From Cladopsammia gracilis (taxonomy: Eukaryota; Cnidaria; Anthozoa; Scleractinia; Dendrophylliidae): DNA of 64,000 nt. Under the pieces are notes generated by a model. It worked only from the letters and a program-made list of their open reading frames with translations, was not told the origin of the DNA and did no database searches. Positions 54,601 through 64,000 of this stretch are shown here, piece by piece. The number at the start of each line of letters is the position of its first letter. Position 1 is the stretch's first letter. The position numbers and the translations under genes are program-made. The stretch spans positions 342,001 to 406,000 of the forward strand of contig JAJGOT010000477.1 in the NCBI GenBank assembly GCA_022457155.1, read 5' to 3'.

Positions 54601-57401
54601 TGGACAATGTCTTGCTCTAGCCTATATTGGCGGTTTGCCAGTCAACTGATACGATGTCTAAAAGAAACCGGCATAAAATGATAAAGAAGTTGAGGAAGAA
54701 GATGAAGATGTCAAACCGTTTATGCACCTAAAATGCAGAAAAAGTATAATAAAGAAAAACTTCGATTGCTATAATAATATATATTAAAATCATTATTGAG
54801 GATACCTACTTCACTCGAAAATGCTTTACAGAAGGGTCCTTCTACTAAGTTACAAATAATAACACTAACACTAGATATACCAGAAAAAAACTAAAACAAA
54901 AACATGTTAAATATATTACAAATCGATAACTAAAATTAGTTTAATTAACAGAACTTGCCGTTTAATTCATAAATATTACAATCTAGTAAAAATAATCAGA
55001 TTCTTATTTTGCGGATGACCTTTTTAAATATGTCATGTGACTTAAGCTCCCTCAATGACTTATCTAAATTATTCCACTCATTTGCAGCAAGTTTGTCGAA
55101 GTCCAAAGAACCCAAGTCGTTCAAGCATTTAAACATGAAAATGGTGCGACGTTCTGTACGTCTTCTTGAAAGCAATTTCCACCAAAGTTTATCTAAGGCC
55201 TCAATGGCTGATGCACGAGGGGGTAAATCTACAATTATACGTGCTGCTTTGTTATGTAGAACTTGTAGTTGTGCCATTAAAGCTGCATTACCCCTTTCCC
55301 CAAATGATATCAGCATAATCAAATATAGGTAAGATATAACGTATAAAGAACATCAATCTAGCCTCTAACAATAAGCATGATTTTATACGTCTACGAAGGG
55401 ACATCTTATTTATCTTATTACTAATATAGTCGCTGTGCTCTTGCCAACTTAGATGCTTATTAATAACTATACCTAGATACGTAAAATAACTTGCTTCTTC
55501 GATACACCTATCGTCAGTCATAATTGAGATTGAACTCAATTTCCTTACCTAAGATAATAAATTTGGATTAACTAAATAATACTTAAGATAAGCTGATTGG
55601 ACATGAGCCATTGTCAACTTTTTTTAGCTCTGAATTCAGCTTTGATTTGCAGCTGTGAATAATAGAGTAATTGCTAACAGATTCTCTGAGGTGTTTATAC
55701 TGTCTCACGGTTTAAACGCCTAAATAAGTAAATAAATAAAAAATTCTCCGGAAAATTGAACGTACTGTGTTGAAAAAATCCATTGCTTAATTCGTAGTGA
55801 GAGCGTCCTGAGTGTAAAAATATATTTGTGGCAGGAGTCTGATTAATGGGTGTTTCTTGGTGTTGCAAAAACTATTGTAATGAAGCGCAAACGGGGAATC
55901 TATGGAATTCCACTTATTTATTGATCTTTGTACCAATTGACCTGATTCTAGCTATGCGAGGGGTTTATGAGCTAAAGCTGGGTTATAGCTAAGGAGACGT
56001 GAGAAACTTTCCGTGGAAGGTGTGGTTGACGGAAGGAATTCCTTACTTAGGCCTGTTACTCAAAGCACAGCTAGAGTTATGACCTCAGCCTTGCTTTGCC
56101 ACAGAAGATTAAAAGAAGAGAATAACAGAGTTGATTGATTATTTCTTGTGGTTTAAACGTCTCAATAAATTAATAAATCTCCGGAAAAGTGAACGTCTGA
56201 TTTAAACAAAAAGGTATTAAAGTGTAGTATCCATTGCCTATTTCGTGAAAAGAGCATCCCGAGTGCGAGGATATATTTCTTACAGGAATCTGGGTTGGCA
56301 GGAAATTGATGAAAAAAGTTAATTTTAAAAAAACCCTACCCCATCCAAACAAGCCTAACCTAGGCCAATAGCGAGAGTGTGCATTTATAACTCAACATAC
56401 GCACGCCCGTGCGTATATAAAACGACATGCGCAACTGTTTACTTGCCACTGAGCATACTTTTTTTCATAAGATAACCCTTGACGCTTTTAAATGGAGAAC
56501 ATTAGCGATGTTATCCGGGTGGAAGCCAAAGTCTACACAAATCAAACCCTATTTATTGTTGACTGTGTGAAATTGTCATAAACCTAAGCTTTTTAATGTA
56601 AATCTCTTATCTTTGTGTTTACAATATCTTAAATAATAATGTTAGTCTAACGCTAAAATTTAGCAAACCGAGATTTTCTACAGATAGTGTACCCATTATA
56701 AAACAGTGACAGGGAATGCAGGGTCCCTAGAGGCTAACAACAGGGTGCATAAACAGATGAAAAGCATCGGAACCACTAATTATGAGGGTGGTTAATTTTA
56801 ATTTCGTTACTGTTGAAGTAGTAAAGATAATGAAGTTACTGTATTAGATCTTACTCGTCATGATATCGTTTGAAGTCTGCCCATCGCCTCTTGCTTCACA
56901 CTGTGAGTCGTTCGAAGTACATTTTATCTTCACATAGCGATCCTGGCTGCAATTATCGGCTTCCACTTTAATAAGGCTAACTAACTGGGATTGAGCTTTC
57001 GAAGCCAATAGGAAGGCGACCATATACTACAGGATAAAGAAATAGCCATAACTTATTTTCGCATATATGACTGGATGCATAAATACGTCATTTTTAAGGC
57101 AGAAAAAAGTGTCTAATTCTAAGCAAAGGTTAACCTTCTTGAGAGAGACGCTTCAAATTATTCACAACATACCTAAGGAGTATTCTATGAAAACTATTTA
57201 ATTCTCCGAAACTAGAAATTAAAAAGAAGCACTAATTTTATGTCTTACATTATTCTATGTCAGAAAAAAAAACGAGTGATGTTTTCAGGAATGCGTGTTA
57301 AATGTTTAATCAATAGGCAGTATCTTTAAACTTGAAAGGCTATTAAATAAATTAACGTTATCACTAAATATACTTACTGCAAAAATTCGTTTGAACTCCA
57401 T
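44631..57401 (-). CDS. Gene B: small secreted cysteine-rich protein, four exons, beta-trefoil-like
   Basis: Tandem paralogue of gene A, 172 aa predicted: exon 1 57401-57378 (MEFKRIFA), exon 2 57026-56855, exon 3 46817-46699, exon 4 44834-44631. All junctions are GT-AG with the same phases as gene A. The signal peptide runs through [12 protein letters not shown]. Eight cysteines remain: the fourth of exon 2, in QCEARCDG of genes A and C, is Gly here (QCEARGDG). Exon 3 lacks two codons relative to gene A. The C-terminal half is nearly identical to gene A ([20 protein letters not shown], then [10 protein letters not shown], then CYFEHKY). Intron 2 is about 10 kb and contains a different set of mobile elements. 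TATA box at 57497-57504. Function not recognised. Confidence 0.75.
45984..46306. repeat. MITE-like repeat with GCGATTTTTGTCGC ends
   Basis: The left end AAGGCCATTTTGATGCGATT and the right part (GACAAAAATTGCATCG and GTAAATGGGCCT) are imperfect inverses. Interior has open frames on both strands, but nothing recognisable. Confidence 0.45.
46491..46656. mobile_element. MITE, 166 bp, 33-bp TIRs
   Basis: AAGGCCCATGTTCACCCAAT plus CTGCTTTGCGCGC at the left and the exact inverse at the right. Nothing between the arms but about 100 non-coding bases. Confidence 0.85.
46699..46817 (-). CDS. Gene B exon 3
   Basis: Acceptor GTTTAG, split codon A|GA (Arg), 39 codons including [18 protein letters not shown], ending QLVFE at donor GTGAAT, phase 0. 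Confidence 0.78.
47591..47661. repeat. Short palindrome
   Basis: ATATAAAACAATCACAAACT and its inverse, arms of about 33 bases around TTTGGCAAAG. Likely a tiny MITE at the edge of the duplication block. Confidence 0.7.
47800..48817. repeat. Tandem satellite, about 216-221-bp unit, 4.7 copies
   Basis: Units start at about 47801, 48021, 48237, 48453 and 48674 with AAATTTAC(A/G)CTCTTTTAA. Each carries GATGCCAAGTAGCGGGCCGC-like and GGCGGTTTTTCCATCTCTGA blocks. No coding signal. The first unit is preceded by a TA/T tract. Confidence 0.9.
49072..49130. mobile_element. Tiny MITE TCCCAGTTGTTCAAAAGG
   Basis: About 59-bp inverted repeat, CCCAGTTGTTCAAAAGG against CCTTTTGAACAACTGGG, of a terminus type widespread in marine invertebrate genomes. 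Confidence 0.75.
49351..49793. mobile_element. Foldback MITE, 443 bp
   Basis: AAGTGCCTATCACCCCTAGA at the left and the inverse TGGGGTGATAGGCACTT at the right; the arms pair over about 120 bases (TTGAATGGTAAAATATTTC against its inverse). Confidence 0.8.
50456..50501. repeat. (TA)n microsatellite
   Basis: About 22 TA units left of the inverted repeat at 50575-50840. Confidence 0.95.
50575..50840. repeat. Inverted repeat between two (TA)n tracts, hammerhead-like
   Basis: Forty-nine-base arms (AAATATAAGGACGGAAAGTT... and its inverse) around an interior of about 170 bases. On the minus strand the left arm continues into CTGATGA, CGC/GCG and GAAAC, that is, hammerhead core words with weak stem I. 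Resembles a PLE terminal remnant. Confidence 0.55.
50845..50893. repeat. (TA)n microsatellite
   Basis: About 25 TA units at the left boundary of PLE 2. Confidence 0.95.
51030..52031 (+). pseudogene. Penelope-like reverse transcriptase, C-terminal part
   Basis: 333 codons. [20 protein letters not shown] is the RT motif with the first catalytic Asp. [20 protein letters not shown] and LYRDDGLGI follow; the YxDD box is intact here. Then [14 protein letters not shown] and a long basic linker ending CNCRK. A TAA at 52029 stops the frame, but the same frame continues with the nuclease domain, so this is a nonsense change in one protein. The finger region upstream of the first motif is absent; the ATG at 51030 is fortuitous. 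Confidence 0.8.
52044..52451 (+). pseudogene. GIY-YIG endonuclease domain of PLE 2
   Basis: In the same frame as the RT, after the stop at 52029-52031. [18 protein letters not shown] then [20 protein letters not shown] form the GIY-YIG core (VVYQA, YVGLT, the Arg and the NH). [21 protein letters not shown] and [13 protein letters not shown] follow. The frame ends at TAA 52449. Expected to nick the target DNA. It matches the minus-strand relic at 26630-26903. Confidence 0.8.
52609..52673 (+). ncRNA. Canonical type I hammerhead ribozyme
   Basis: Stem I ATTTTAT/ATAAAAT extends as GGC/GCC past a bulged A. Core CTGATGA at 52620-52626; stem II GTGCCG/CGGTAC (6 bp with one G-U pair, 11-base loop); core GAA; stem III ACTA/TAGT around GT; A52663 precedes the predicted cleavage between 52663 and 52664. 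All conserved core positions match. Same layout, including the stem I bulge, as 26346-26411. Confidence 0.9.
52706..52759. repeat. (TA)n microsatellite
   Basis: About 27 TA units between the right end of PLE 2 and the LINE tail. Confidence 0.95.
52795..53140 (-). pseudogene. LINE (CR1/L2-like) reverse-transcriptase C-terminus
   Basis: Minus-strand frame: [59 protein letters not shown]. This is the conserved thumb/C-terminal region of CR1/Jockey-superfamily LINEs (HITPVLKELHWLPV type). It is 5'-truncated, the usual outcome of target-primed integration, and its 3' end lies next to (TA)n. The further N-terminal residues of the open frame (53242-53141) are not LINE-like. Confidence 0.8.
53543..53700. 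mobile_element. MITE AGAGCGTTTTCACT
   Basis: Inverted ends AGAGCGTTTTCACT (53546) and AGTGAAAACGCTCT (53686). The arms also share (C/A)ACCA(A/T)(A/T)ATGG-type internal pairing. About 155 bp, non-coding. This terminus is common in anthozoan DNA as far as I recall. Confidence 0.7.
53720..54540. other. No gene identified
   Basis: A plus-strand open frame at 53992-54234 ends near a possible TACAGGTATG splice site, but its content is not recognised. Nothing else is supported. Confidence 0.25.
54548..54598. repeat. (TA)n microsatellite at duplication boundary
   Basis: About 25 TA units. The homology to 33255 onward starts immediately to the right. Confidence 0.95.
54996..55539 (-). pseudogene. 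LINE reverse-transcriptase C-terminal fragment (frameshifted)
   Basis: Minus strand: [44 protein letters not shown] in one frame (55539-55288). Then [29 protein letters not shown] and [16 protein letters not shown] in another (55322-54996). This order, [25 protein letters not shown], is the C-terminal RT region of CR1/Rex-type LINEs. A shortened copy lies at 33504-33719. Confidence 0.78.
56855..57026 (-). CDS. Gene B exon 2
   Basis: Acceptor CCTGTAG, then [20 protein letters not shown] and cysteines in DNC, IKC and SQC; the fourth is replaced by Gly (GGC for TGC at about 56888). Phase 1 at GTAAGA. Confidence 0.82.
57378..57401 (-). CDS. Gene B exon 1
   Basis: MEFKRIFA, donor GTAAGT, phase 0. 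No in-frame ATG upstream before the TATA box, so this start is well fixed. Confidence 0.75.
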
Positions 57402-57496
57402 TACTTTCACAATTTTAAGCTCTTAAGTCTCTTCAGTAGCACTTGTTATTAAACTGGGACTTATCCACAATGAACATCAGAGAAGAAGAAGTGACC

Positions 57497-57504
57497 CTTT
57501 TATA
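57497..57504 (-). promoter_or_regulatory. TATA box of gene B
   Basis: TATAAAAG on the minus strand, 96 bases upstream of the ATG, conserved with gene A. Confidence 0.7.
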
Positions 57505-57688
57505 ATCGTTGGTGCTTTGAAGAATACGTCTAATGTTTCAGGATTTTTTTTTTGTATATTTGCGGTAAATGAACACTGACCTGACTTCCGCGTAAACGTT
57601 CACTGTTAAGGTATTCGTTTCTCGTAACTTTTTTTCTTCGTTACTTAACTTCCAAAATGTTTAGTGGCGAGTGTGTTCGGCTTCTCCT

Positions 57689-57689
57689 G

Positions 57690-57727
<38 letters not shown>
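57689..57727 (+). repeat. Poly(A) tract
   Basis: Thirty-nine consecutive A. No retrotransposon end or target duplication identified next to it. Confidence 0.9.
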
Positions 57728-57733
<6 letters not shown>

Positions 57734-57951
57734 TGTCCCGTGGACGGAGCTGTCCTCTTCTACTTTGATTTTGTCGGAAACTGACAGATTTTTCTCTTTC
57801 AGTGTTTATGTACTCCCAAGCCGAAGACATACTGAATACATGCAATTTACCCATTAGTTGTTGTTCTGTCATTTCATCTACAACTTGTGACTAACAAATG
57901 CTAGCTTTGTTGGGAGAAGATATCGGATAGTGGTGATATATCTTAGTTTAA

Positions 57952-58550
57952 CCATCGGACGTACACGCAAACGTATACCCCAACCGTGGTACAAGGGGCG
58001 GGGGGGGGGGGGGTTGTTGCACCCCCCTCCCCCCTGGGTTTTTGCGATGTTGCAATATTTCGGAGATAGTTTACATCTAATAGATAGACTGCGATGTGCT
58101 CTACAAGGTAAGGTATATATTATGGGTTGGGGCGCTGCTGGAGGTCTGTGACGTCATCCAAAATGGCCGACGAGGTGGCCGCCATCTTGGATTTTACTAA
58201 AAATTCAAATTTATCAGAAAAATGCGGAAATTGCAAATATTGTCTGCTAGAGTTGCAAAATAACATACAATCAAACATTTTGATGCTTTTGGTAGCATTT
58301 TATATGTTTTTTCGCTGAAAAAAGGTGAAAAACACGCTTTTTTTCTTCAAAAATGGGTTAACCACATGTTACTTATGACATCATATCTCGTTACCATAGC
58401 AACCGGTTGTCGCCAAACTTTACCAAAATTTGTCTTAAGGATAAATGAACAGCTACTGAAAACGGCATGTGCTAATCTTAAATGATCTTGAAAATATCGG
58501 AGAAAAACCTTAAGGGGGGGCACCCCCCTCCCCCCTTGTACGTCCGAGGG
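57952..58550. mobile_element. piggyBac-type MITE (TTAA flanks)
   Basis: TTAA at 57948-57951 and 58551-58554. Ends CCATCGGACGTACA and TGTACGTCCGAGGG. G/C tracts inside each end, and internal GCCGCCATCTTGGA and GTTACCATAGCAACC words link it to 13211-14152 and 39412-40149. No ORF. Confidence 0.78.
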
Positions 58551-59219
58551 TTAAGCCGTTGAACACTGGTCTCCGTTAAACACATCTATTCTGAACTTAA
58601 CATAAGACTTTAAAAATAACGTCATGGGAAAATAAAATTGTTAACCCTTAATTTTTTTTTTATGTGGAGGACGCTTTCCCTGAAAAGATGGCTTTGATTA
58701 ACGGGTACTAGTCTAGGTGTCACTAACACTGTTGCATTACAATGTGCTGTATTAGGTGTGCTATTAGAACTAAATAGTCTGTACTGGCTAGCCAGTTAAC
58801 AAAACTGTCCTTATAATTTCGAAAATTATTTCAATTCTTCATCGATGAACTGAGTTTTTTTAAAACTGTTTTTTTTATTATTGCCGGTTAGTTATTACAA
58901 GTTCCTCGCTAAATTAATTCCGGTTAATACTGTTTATCTTTATTAAAATTATACAACAATTTCATTCTATTACATTATCAGGCAAACAACAAATAGATAT
59001 TAAAGTGTGGTATCCATTGATTAACTCGTGATGAGAGCGTCCTGAGTGTAAATTGTGGTATATTTCAGACAGGAATTTTCAAGAACAAACAACCCAAACT
59101 AATAAACGCGATTGTAATAAGCCTCTTCCGTAGGCGTTCAGATCGTGCGTGTGGTACAAACTGAAGGTGTGGCACGTGAGAATATATATCGCGGCTTGCC
59201 TGCTATTAATTAAATCCTT

Positions 59220-61040
59220 TTCACTCTAAATACCTTTCAATACGGGAAGTGTTCAAAAACGTTTTGTCTTCAACTTTACCGATTAGTTAAAGGAAGAATG
59301 AATTACTGTAGTTTTATATCAAACTGAGAATTCTCCAGCCCGCGAAATAAGATGTTAAAGGTACTGAGAACCTTTTTGGGTGCCATCCTGGTTCCATATT
59401 GCATATTTTTTGTTTCTTTAATTTCTGTAAAGATATAGCATTAGTCTAGAAAATATTGAAATAGATTTTGCAAAATCATTAAAATAACTCAAGATATTCT
59501 TAAAAAAAAGAGTTTTAAAGGAATAGATACCTCTATTCAGGGGACACAAAATGTTGTCCCGGAAGAATGTTCATATAGTCTTTGTATCCATTATCTCTAT
59601 TGAAGGAACAATTCTATTCAGGGGAAAGGGACACTTTTTTGGGTCCGAAGCCCGGTTCCAACTTCCATTCAGGGGACACCTTAACCACTCAAAACGTGAA
59701 GGACCCCCAAAAGGGGTTGATCAGATTAAGATATTAAGATATAACTTGGTTACCAAAGGTTAACAGGAAACGAGTTAATTGTCAGACCTCATGCTAAGGG
59801 CATGCGACAATTTACGGGAAATGTCTACAGAAAGACTTAAAAACAATCTGATGTCACAAGACTAATGTACTAAATTGGCTTAAAATAATGAATATTTAGT
59901 ATTGAAGTAGAAAATGACATTTCTTTGATTATTAAGTGCAAAATCCCTTTTCCTTGTGTAAATAAGATAAAAAGCACTTAACCCAAAAATATTTAAAATA
60001 AGTTAATTGCAGAAAAACATATAAGCATGCTTGCATGCAATGTCCAAATATAAGACATGTTGAGAAAAATAATGTTATTTTCTTAGAAATTTAATTATGA
60101 TTTATGTGAGTAAGGAATTGTACCTTTTTAGTGAGTTAAAACTATGAAACATAAAAATATATTCGCTGTAAGAATATTTCAACCAAAAAAAAACGTCAAT
60201 ATATATCTTTTATAATCAATTACAGATAAGTGATGACATGGGCCCTTTAGATAATGGGACTAATGTTTAATTTAGGTAATTAAGAATTTGGTGTAAACAA
60301 GTCCAAAAAACGCAACCTTCCGAATGTTCAGTACAACCAAAGGCAATACCCGTTCTTACGCTAAAGCTCTCTTTTATTCCATATCTTGCAATTTTAACCA
60401 AATTTCTAACATTTGAAAACTGATGAACTGAAAATTCTCTTTTTTACGTGACTTTAAAATAGAACCCTTATAATTAATAGTCCGAGGTCGGGACAGCTCG
60501 TCTCCAAAATTGACACTAGTTTTCCTTTTCTTGATGCATTAGCTTTTAAAACGTACTTTCGGTGCTTGTAGCACTTGTAGGAACTTAAGCTTTCCTAGCT
60601 GTCTTTATCTCTTGCCCACTTTCCGAAATTGAGTCAATACAGAATTAAACGGCGTTGTCTTTTGTATACTACAAACCAAACTATTAACGGTGATCTTGGT
60701 TATAAAAACGTATGATATTTTTATTACAACTCCACCAAAAACTATAACTTGTAGTTTTAAATTTAGTTGGATTATATTCATTTATTATATTTAGCAAATC
60801 TTTTCATATAAGAAGAGTTTTGCAATGAACATTTTACTCTCACTATAATCATATGTTAATCAAGCGAACCATATGTTGCAATCGATGAAGAAGTCTTAAA
60901 TATATCTTATGCATACTCAATTAACGATATAAAACATATAAAAAGAGCCTTGTAAATTAGAGGAAGTTTAGACGGAAGACAGAAAGTCGAAGGAAAGACG
61001 GAGTAGAAGGAAGTCGAAGAAGAGAACGACAAGACTAAGC
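59220..61040. other. AT-rich, no gene seen
   Basis: No ORF with recognisable content and no clear repeat structure. The 5' flank homology with copy A stops near 59215. Confidence 0.4.
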
Positions 61041-61044
61041 TTGT

Positions 61045-61424
61045 AAGGGAGTGGCAACTTTATTACACCTTATATCCCTACAGATATATTGGCAAAACAA
61101 TACTAGATAATATAAGTAAAAAACAAAATACAATGTCATTACAACAACAATTACACATCTATTAATTCTTTTGCTAATTCCAAAACATCATGAAAATATT
61201 TTGAAGATATATTAATAACGGAAACTTCCTTCATTGTGAACAAATACAGAAATAAAGACCCCTTATCAAATACACGAAAACATCATCAATTGACGCAATA
61301 TAACTTTTGAAGAAAGTCCATTCTCAAGTTGACAAATTCATGGTTATTGCATTCAGTTATGTAATGTAACTCATCGCCAACCCTGTTATCATTGCAAATA
61401 GTACAGATTCTTGTGAGGTGAAGT
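61045..61424 (-). pseudogene. LINE 3' tail relic with zinc-knuckle-like motif
   Basis: On the minus strand, a decayed frame reads CTICNDNRVGDELHYITECN (61408 downward). This C-x2-C...GDE-H-x4-C spacing closes many CR1/Rex-type LINE proteins. In-frame stops follow, then an AATAAA signal at about 61060. Partial and inactive. Confidence 0.45.
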
Positions 61425-61452
61425 ATTAATCCATGTGTTAAACCGAATAGTC

Positions 61453-63396
61453 ATACACCACTTTCATAATGGCGGCCGATTTATTTATTATTTTATATGT
61501 ATGTTAAGGTGTTTCCCTCCAGTTTCCGTGTAGCCGCACCGACCATTTTTGAGTGACCGTTTAACTAACTTTCCTTTATTAAATTAGTATGAAACTTACA
61601 CAAAATATTGTACTTAGTTTGAAGTTTATAAGATTGTAACAATTTTGAAAATCGGATTTACAATTGCGGAGATAAACGAGAAACATTGAAATCGCTTGAG
61701 TCTAAATCCCGAGCGATTGCGATGGCATCTAGAAAAATCAAAACTATTACGATAAACTATGACATATGGCAAACAAAATATCTAAAAATTAGACAATTTT
61801 ATCAAGTCGATTTTGAGTAAATCAGAAAAACATTTCGAACTTGTGATTTTGCATGTGTATGAGCACATCAATAAGTTCCTCAATTAAGCTTATAAAAGTT
61901 TAATTTCTCAATCTCAAATTTACGCCAAAATGTGTGTTTAGAGTATGAGATGAAACTATGAAAGTTTGAGAGCGTTTCGCGTTTTACTTTTGGAGATTCG
62001 ATTTTCTATAGGAAACCATAGTTTTTTGACTGAGTCCTTGATATTGTAGTTTTAGCGCTTTTCTATATATTTCAAAAACCGCGAGATAGATTTTTTTAAA
62101 ACTTTTTTAGTCGTTTCTTTATAATATGAACAAGATTGTTTCGAAGTTTCATCTTGATTGAAACATTGCAACATGGTCAAATAAAATAATAAAGTTCACC
62201 CAAAACGCGATTGAGATTTTGTGCTTTGATTGCACGGTTGAAGGCGCACAGAGACGCTTTAATTAATTCAGGTGAAGCGCAACGCATTTCTGCGTGACCA
62301 TCATGTTTTGCGGAGTAACGTTAGTGGCTGTGTTCCACGTTATTTTTATCATTCCCACGAATTTCAGTGGGACGTTTAAAAGCAGGTTTTTTATTCGCAT
62401 TTGACTCTCTCGACATTTTGAATTGTAGAGAAAAGAAAGAAGTCATTGCGATTTGCATAATTCTCAACACGCCGAAATGCGTTACACTTCACCTGAATTA
62501 ATTAAAGCGTCTTTGCGACGTGCGCCTTCAACCGTGCAATCAAAGCACAAAGTCTCAATCACATTTTAGGTGAACTTTATTATTTTATTTGACCATGTTG
62601 CAATGTTTCAATCAAGATGAAACTTTGAGACAATGTTGTTCATATTATAAAGAAATGACCATAAAAGTTTTAAAAAAATCTATCTCGCGGTTTTTGAAAT
62701 ATGTAGAAAAGTGCTAAAACTACAATATCAAGGACTCAGTCAAAAAACTGTGGTTTCCTACAGAAAATCGTATCTTCAAAACTAAAACGAGAAACGCTTT
62801 CAAACTTTCACAGTTTCATCTCATACACTAAACACGCATTTTGGCGTAAATTTGAGATTGAGAAATTAAACTTTTATAAGCTTAATTCAGGAGTTTGTAG
62901 ATGTGCTCATACACATGCAAAATCACAAGTTCGAAATGTTTTTCTGATTTACTCAAAATCGGCTTGGCAAAATCGTCTAATTTTTAGATATTTTGTTTGC
63001 CATATGTCATAGTTTATCGTAATAGTTTTGATTTTTCTAGATGCCATCGCAATCGCTCGGAATTTAGACTCAAGCGATTTCAATATTTCTCGTTTATCTC
63101 CGCAACTTTAAATCTGATTTTTAAAATTGTTACACTCTTATGAACTTCAAACTTTGTATAATATTTTGTGTAAGTTTCATTCTAATTCAATAAAGGAAAG
63201 TTAGTTAAACGGCCGCTCAAAAACGGTCGGTGCGGCTACACGGAAACTGGAGGGAAACACCTTAATTAGCCTCACTGGCCTCGTTTTAGAGTAAAAAATT
63301 CTTTTAAATTTTGCACACGCCAACGAGGCTAGGAAGGCTAATTAACATACATATAAAAGAATAAATAAATCGGCCGCCATTATGAAAGTGGTGTAT
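61453..63396. mobile_element. Large palindromic foldback element, about 1.94 kb
   Basis: Ends ATACACCACTTTCATAATGG and the exact inverse. The arms pair along nearly their full length (61506-61600 against 63180-63260, 62255-62290 against 62480-62515) and turn at about 62400. Identity of the arms is high but not perfect. The right arm is interrupted by the 76-bp insert at 63266-63341. No coding capacity. Confidence 0.85.
63266..63341. mobile_element. Nested 76-bp MITE with TTAA duplication
   Basis: TTAGCC...GGCTAA with inner inverted words GGCCTCG and CGAGGCT, flanked by TTAA on both sides (63262-63265 and 63342-63345). The other arm of the palindrome (61499-61512) shows the uninterrupted target with one TTAA. 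Confidence 0.8.
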
Positions 63397-64000
63397 TGTT
63401 GCAGTCCGGCGGTTCTCTGCTTTGCCATTTAGTAGTCCTCCCAGTGGGGCGTAAGACATCGCATCCATAACACTGACATCATTTTTTTTTTTTTACCACT
63501 GACTCTTTTGTAGGGTCGAGATCATCTTATTCATACAGTACAGTAATGTGTATGTTATAACAAGTTGTTCCAGTTTACGAAATGTACTCAATGCACTCTA
63601 TTTTGTAACTGCCTCTAGTATAAATATGGCACTTAAATCGATATCCTGTACTTGTGGGAAATCAACACACAATATCGCAGAGAGTTATGTTAATCATGAT
63701 TTTTTTTATTTATCTAGCTGTTTGAAGTAATCCAGAATTGACATACACTGCTGTGTGACGATACTCTTCAGGGTGTTCTATGTTGTATTTCATTGGTTGG
63801 CGAAACAACCACGAGGACAGCTGCTTTGAATATAATGAGGTGCAAAAACTGTGAAAATATTTCGAGGCTAAAAACTTGTAATGTTTTTTTTTTTCTTTTT
63901 CTTTTCTTTTCTTTTCTTTTTCTTTTTTCTTTTTTTTTTTTTTTGCGAAAATGGACCCTGTTCAAATGAATTAATAGGATATGTAGATTTGTCAGATTTT

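Larger units (their letters stand above)
54600..59215. repeat. Segmental duplication block 2, copy B
   Basis: Partner of 33255-37560. Carries exons 1 and 2, promoter and 5' flank of gene B, plus the MITE 57952-58550, which copy A lacks. Confidence 0.85.

Noticed and set aside
57657..57872. Poly-Lys and poly-Phe frames across the poly(A) run (also at 3691, 5122 and 63768)
   Set aside because: Homopolymer translations, not genes.

Overview
The window looks like accessory or intergenic-to-intronic DNA from a cnidarian nuclear genome, most plausibly a stony coral; this assignment is inference. It is AT-rich and repeat-laden. It has spliced genes with GT-AG introns and TATAAAAG promoters, Penelope-like retroelements (PLEs) carrying hammerhead ribozymes, CR1/L2-type LINE fragments, Crypton/DIRS-like tyrosine-recombinase fragments and many TTAA-, TTA/TAA- and TA-flanked MITEs. 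No rRNA gene, intact tRNA gene, CRISPR array or bacterial-type operon was seen.

The host genes are three tandem paralogues, all on the minus strand, each built from tiny exons that whole-ORF scans miss. The shared plan is exon 1 (start of a signal peptide), exon 2 (rest of the signal peptide plus a four-cysteine segment), exon 3 (about 40 codons) and exon 4 (67 codons plus stop). Gene C is cut by the left edge (exons 1 and 2 at 127-669). Gene A spans 20235-35491 (predicted 177 aa). Gene B spans 44631-57401 (predicted 172 aa). Exon phases agree in A and B, and each gene has a TATA box just upstream. The products are small secreted cysteine-rich proteins, and their C-terminal two thirds have the look of a beta-trefoil; that fold is inference. 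The tandem unit runs about 15.6-37.6 kb (A) and 41.4-59.2 kb (B). Flank sequences recur in the order 5' flank, 3' flank, 5' flank, 3' flank at about 2.3, 6.2, 13.1 and 15.5 kb, which suggests a fourth copy whose body has been lost between 6.4 and 12.4 kb.

Intron 2 of genes A and B holds unrelated mobile DNA. In A: a tRNA-like sequence inside a TIR element (23.6-24.0 kb), a LINE endonuclease fragment (25.3-25.6 kb), a minus-strand PLE tail with a canonical hammerhead (26.2-26.9 kb), a nearly full-length PLE between two 226-bp repeats (27.0-30.8 kb), and Crypton/DIRS-like fragments (31.9-33.4 kb). In B: a 220-bp satellite (47.8-48.8 kb), a foldback (49.35-49.8 kb), a second PLE with inverted ends and a canonical hammerhead (50.9-52.7 kb), and LINE tails (52.8-53.1 and 55.0-55.5 kb). 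Almost every PLE piece abuts a (TA)n tract.

The rest is MITE and foldback territory: 4.4-5.4, 7.0-9.2, 10.5-12.4, 13.2-14.2, 39.4-40.1 and 57.95-58.55 kb, plus a 1.9-kb palindrome at 61.45-63.4 kb. Comparing the A and B copies gives natural empty and filled sites for several insertions.
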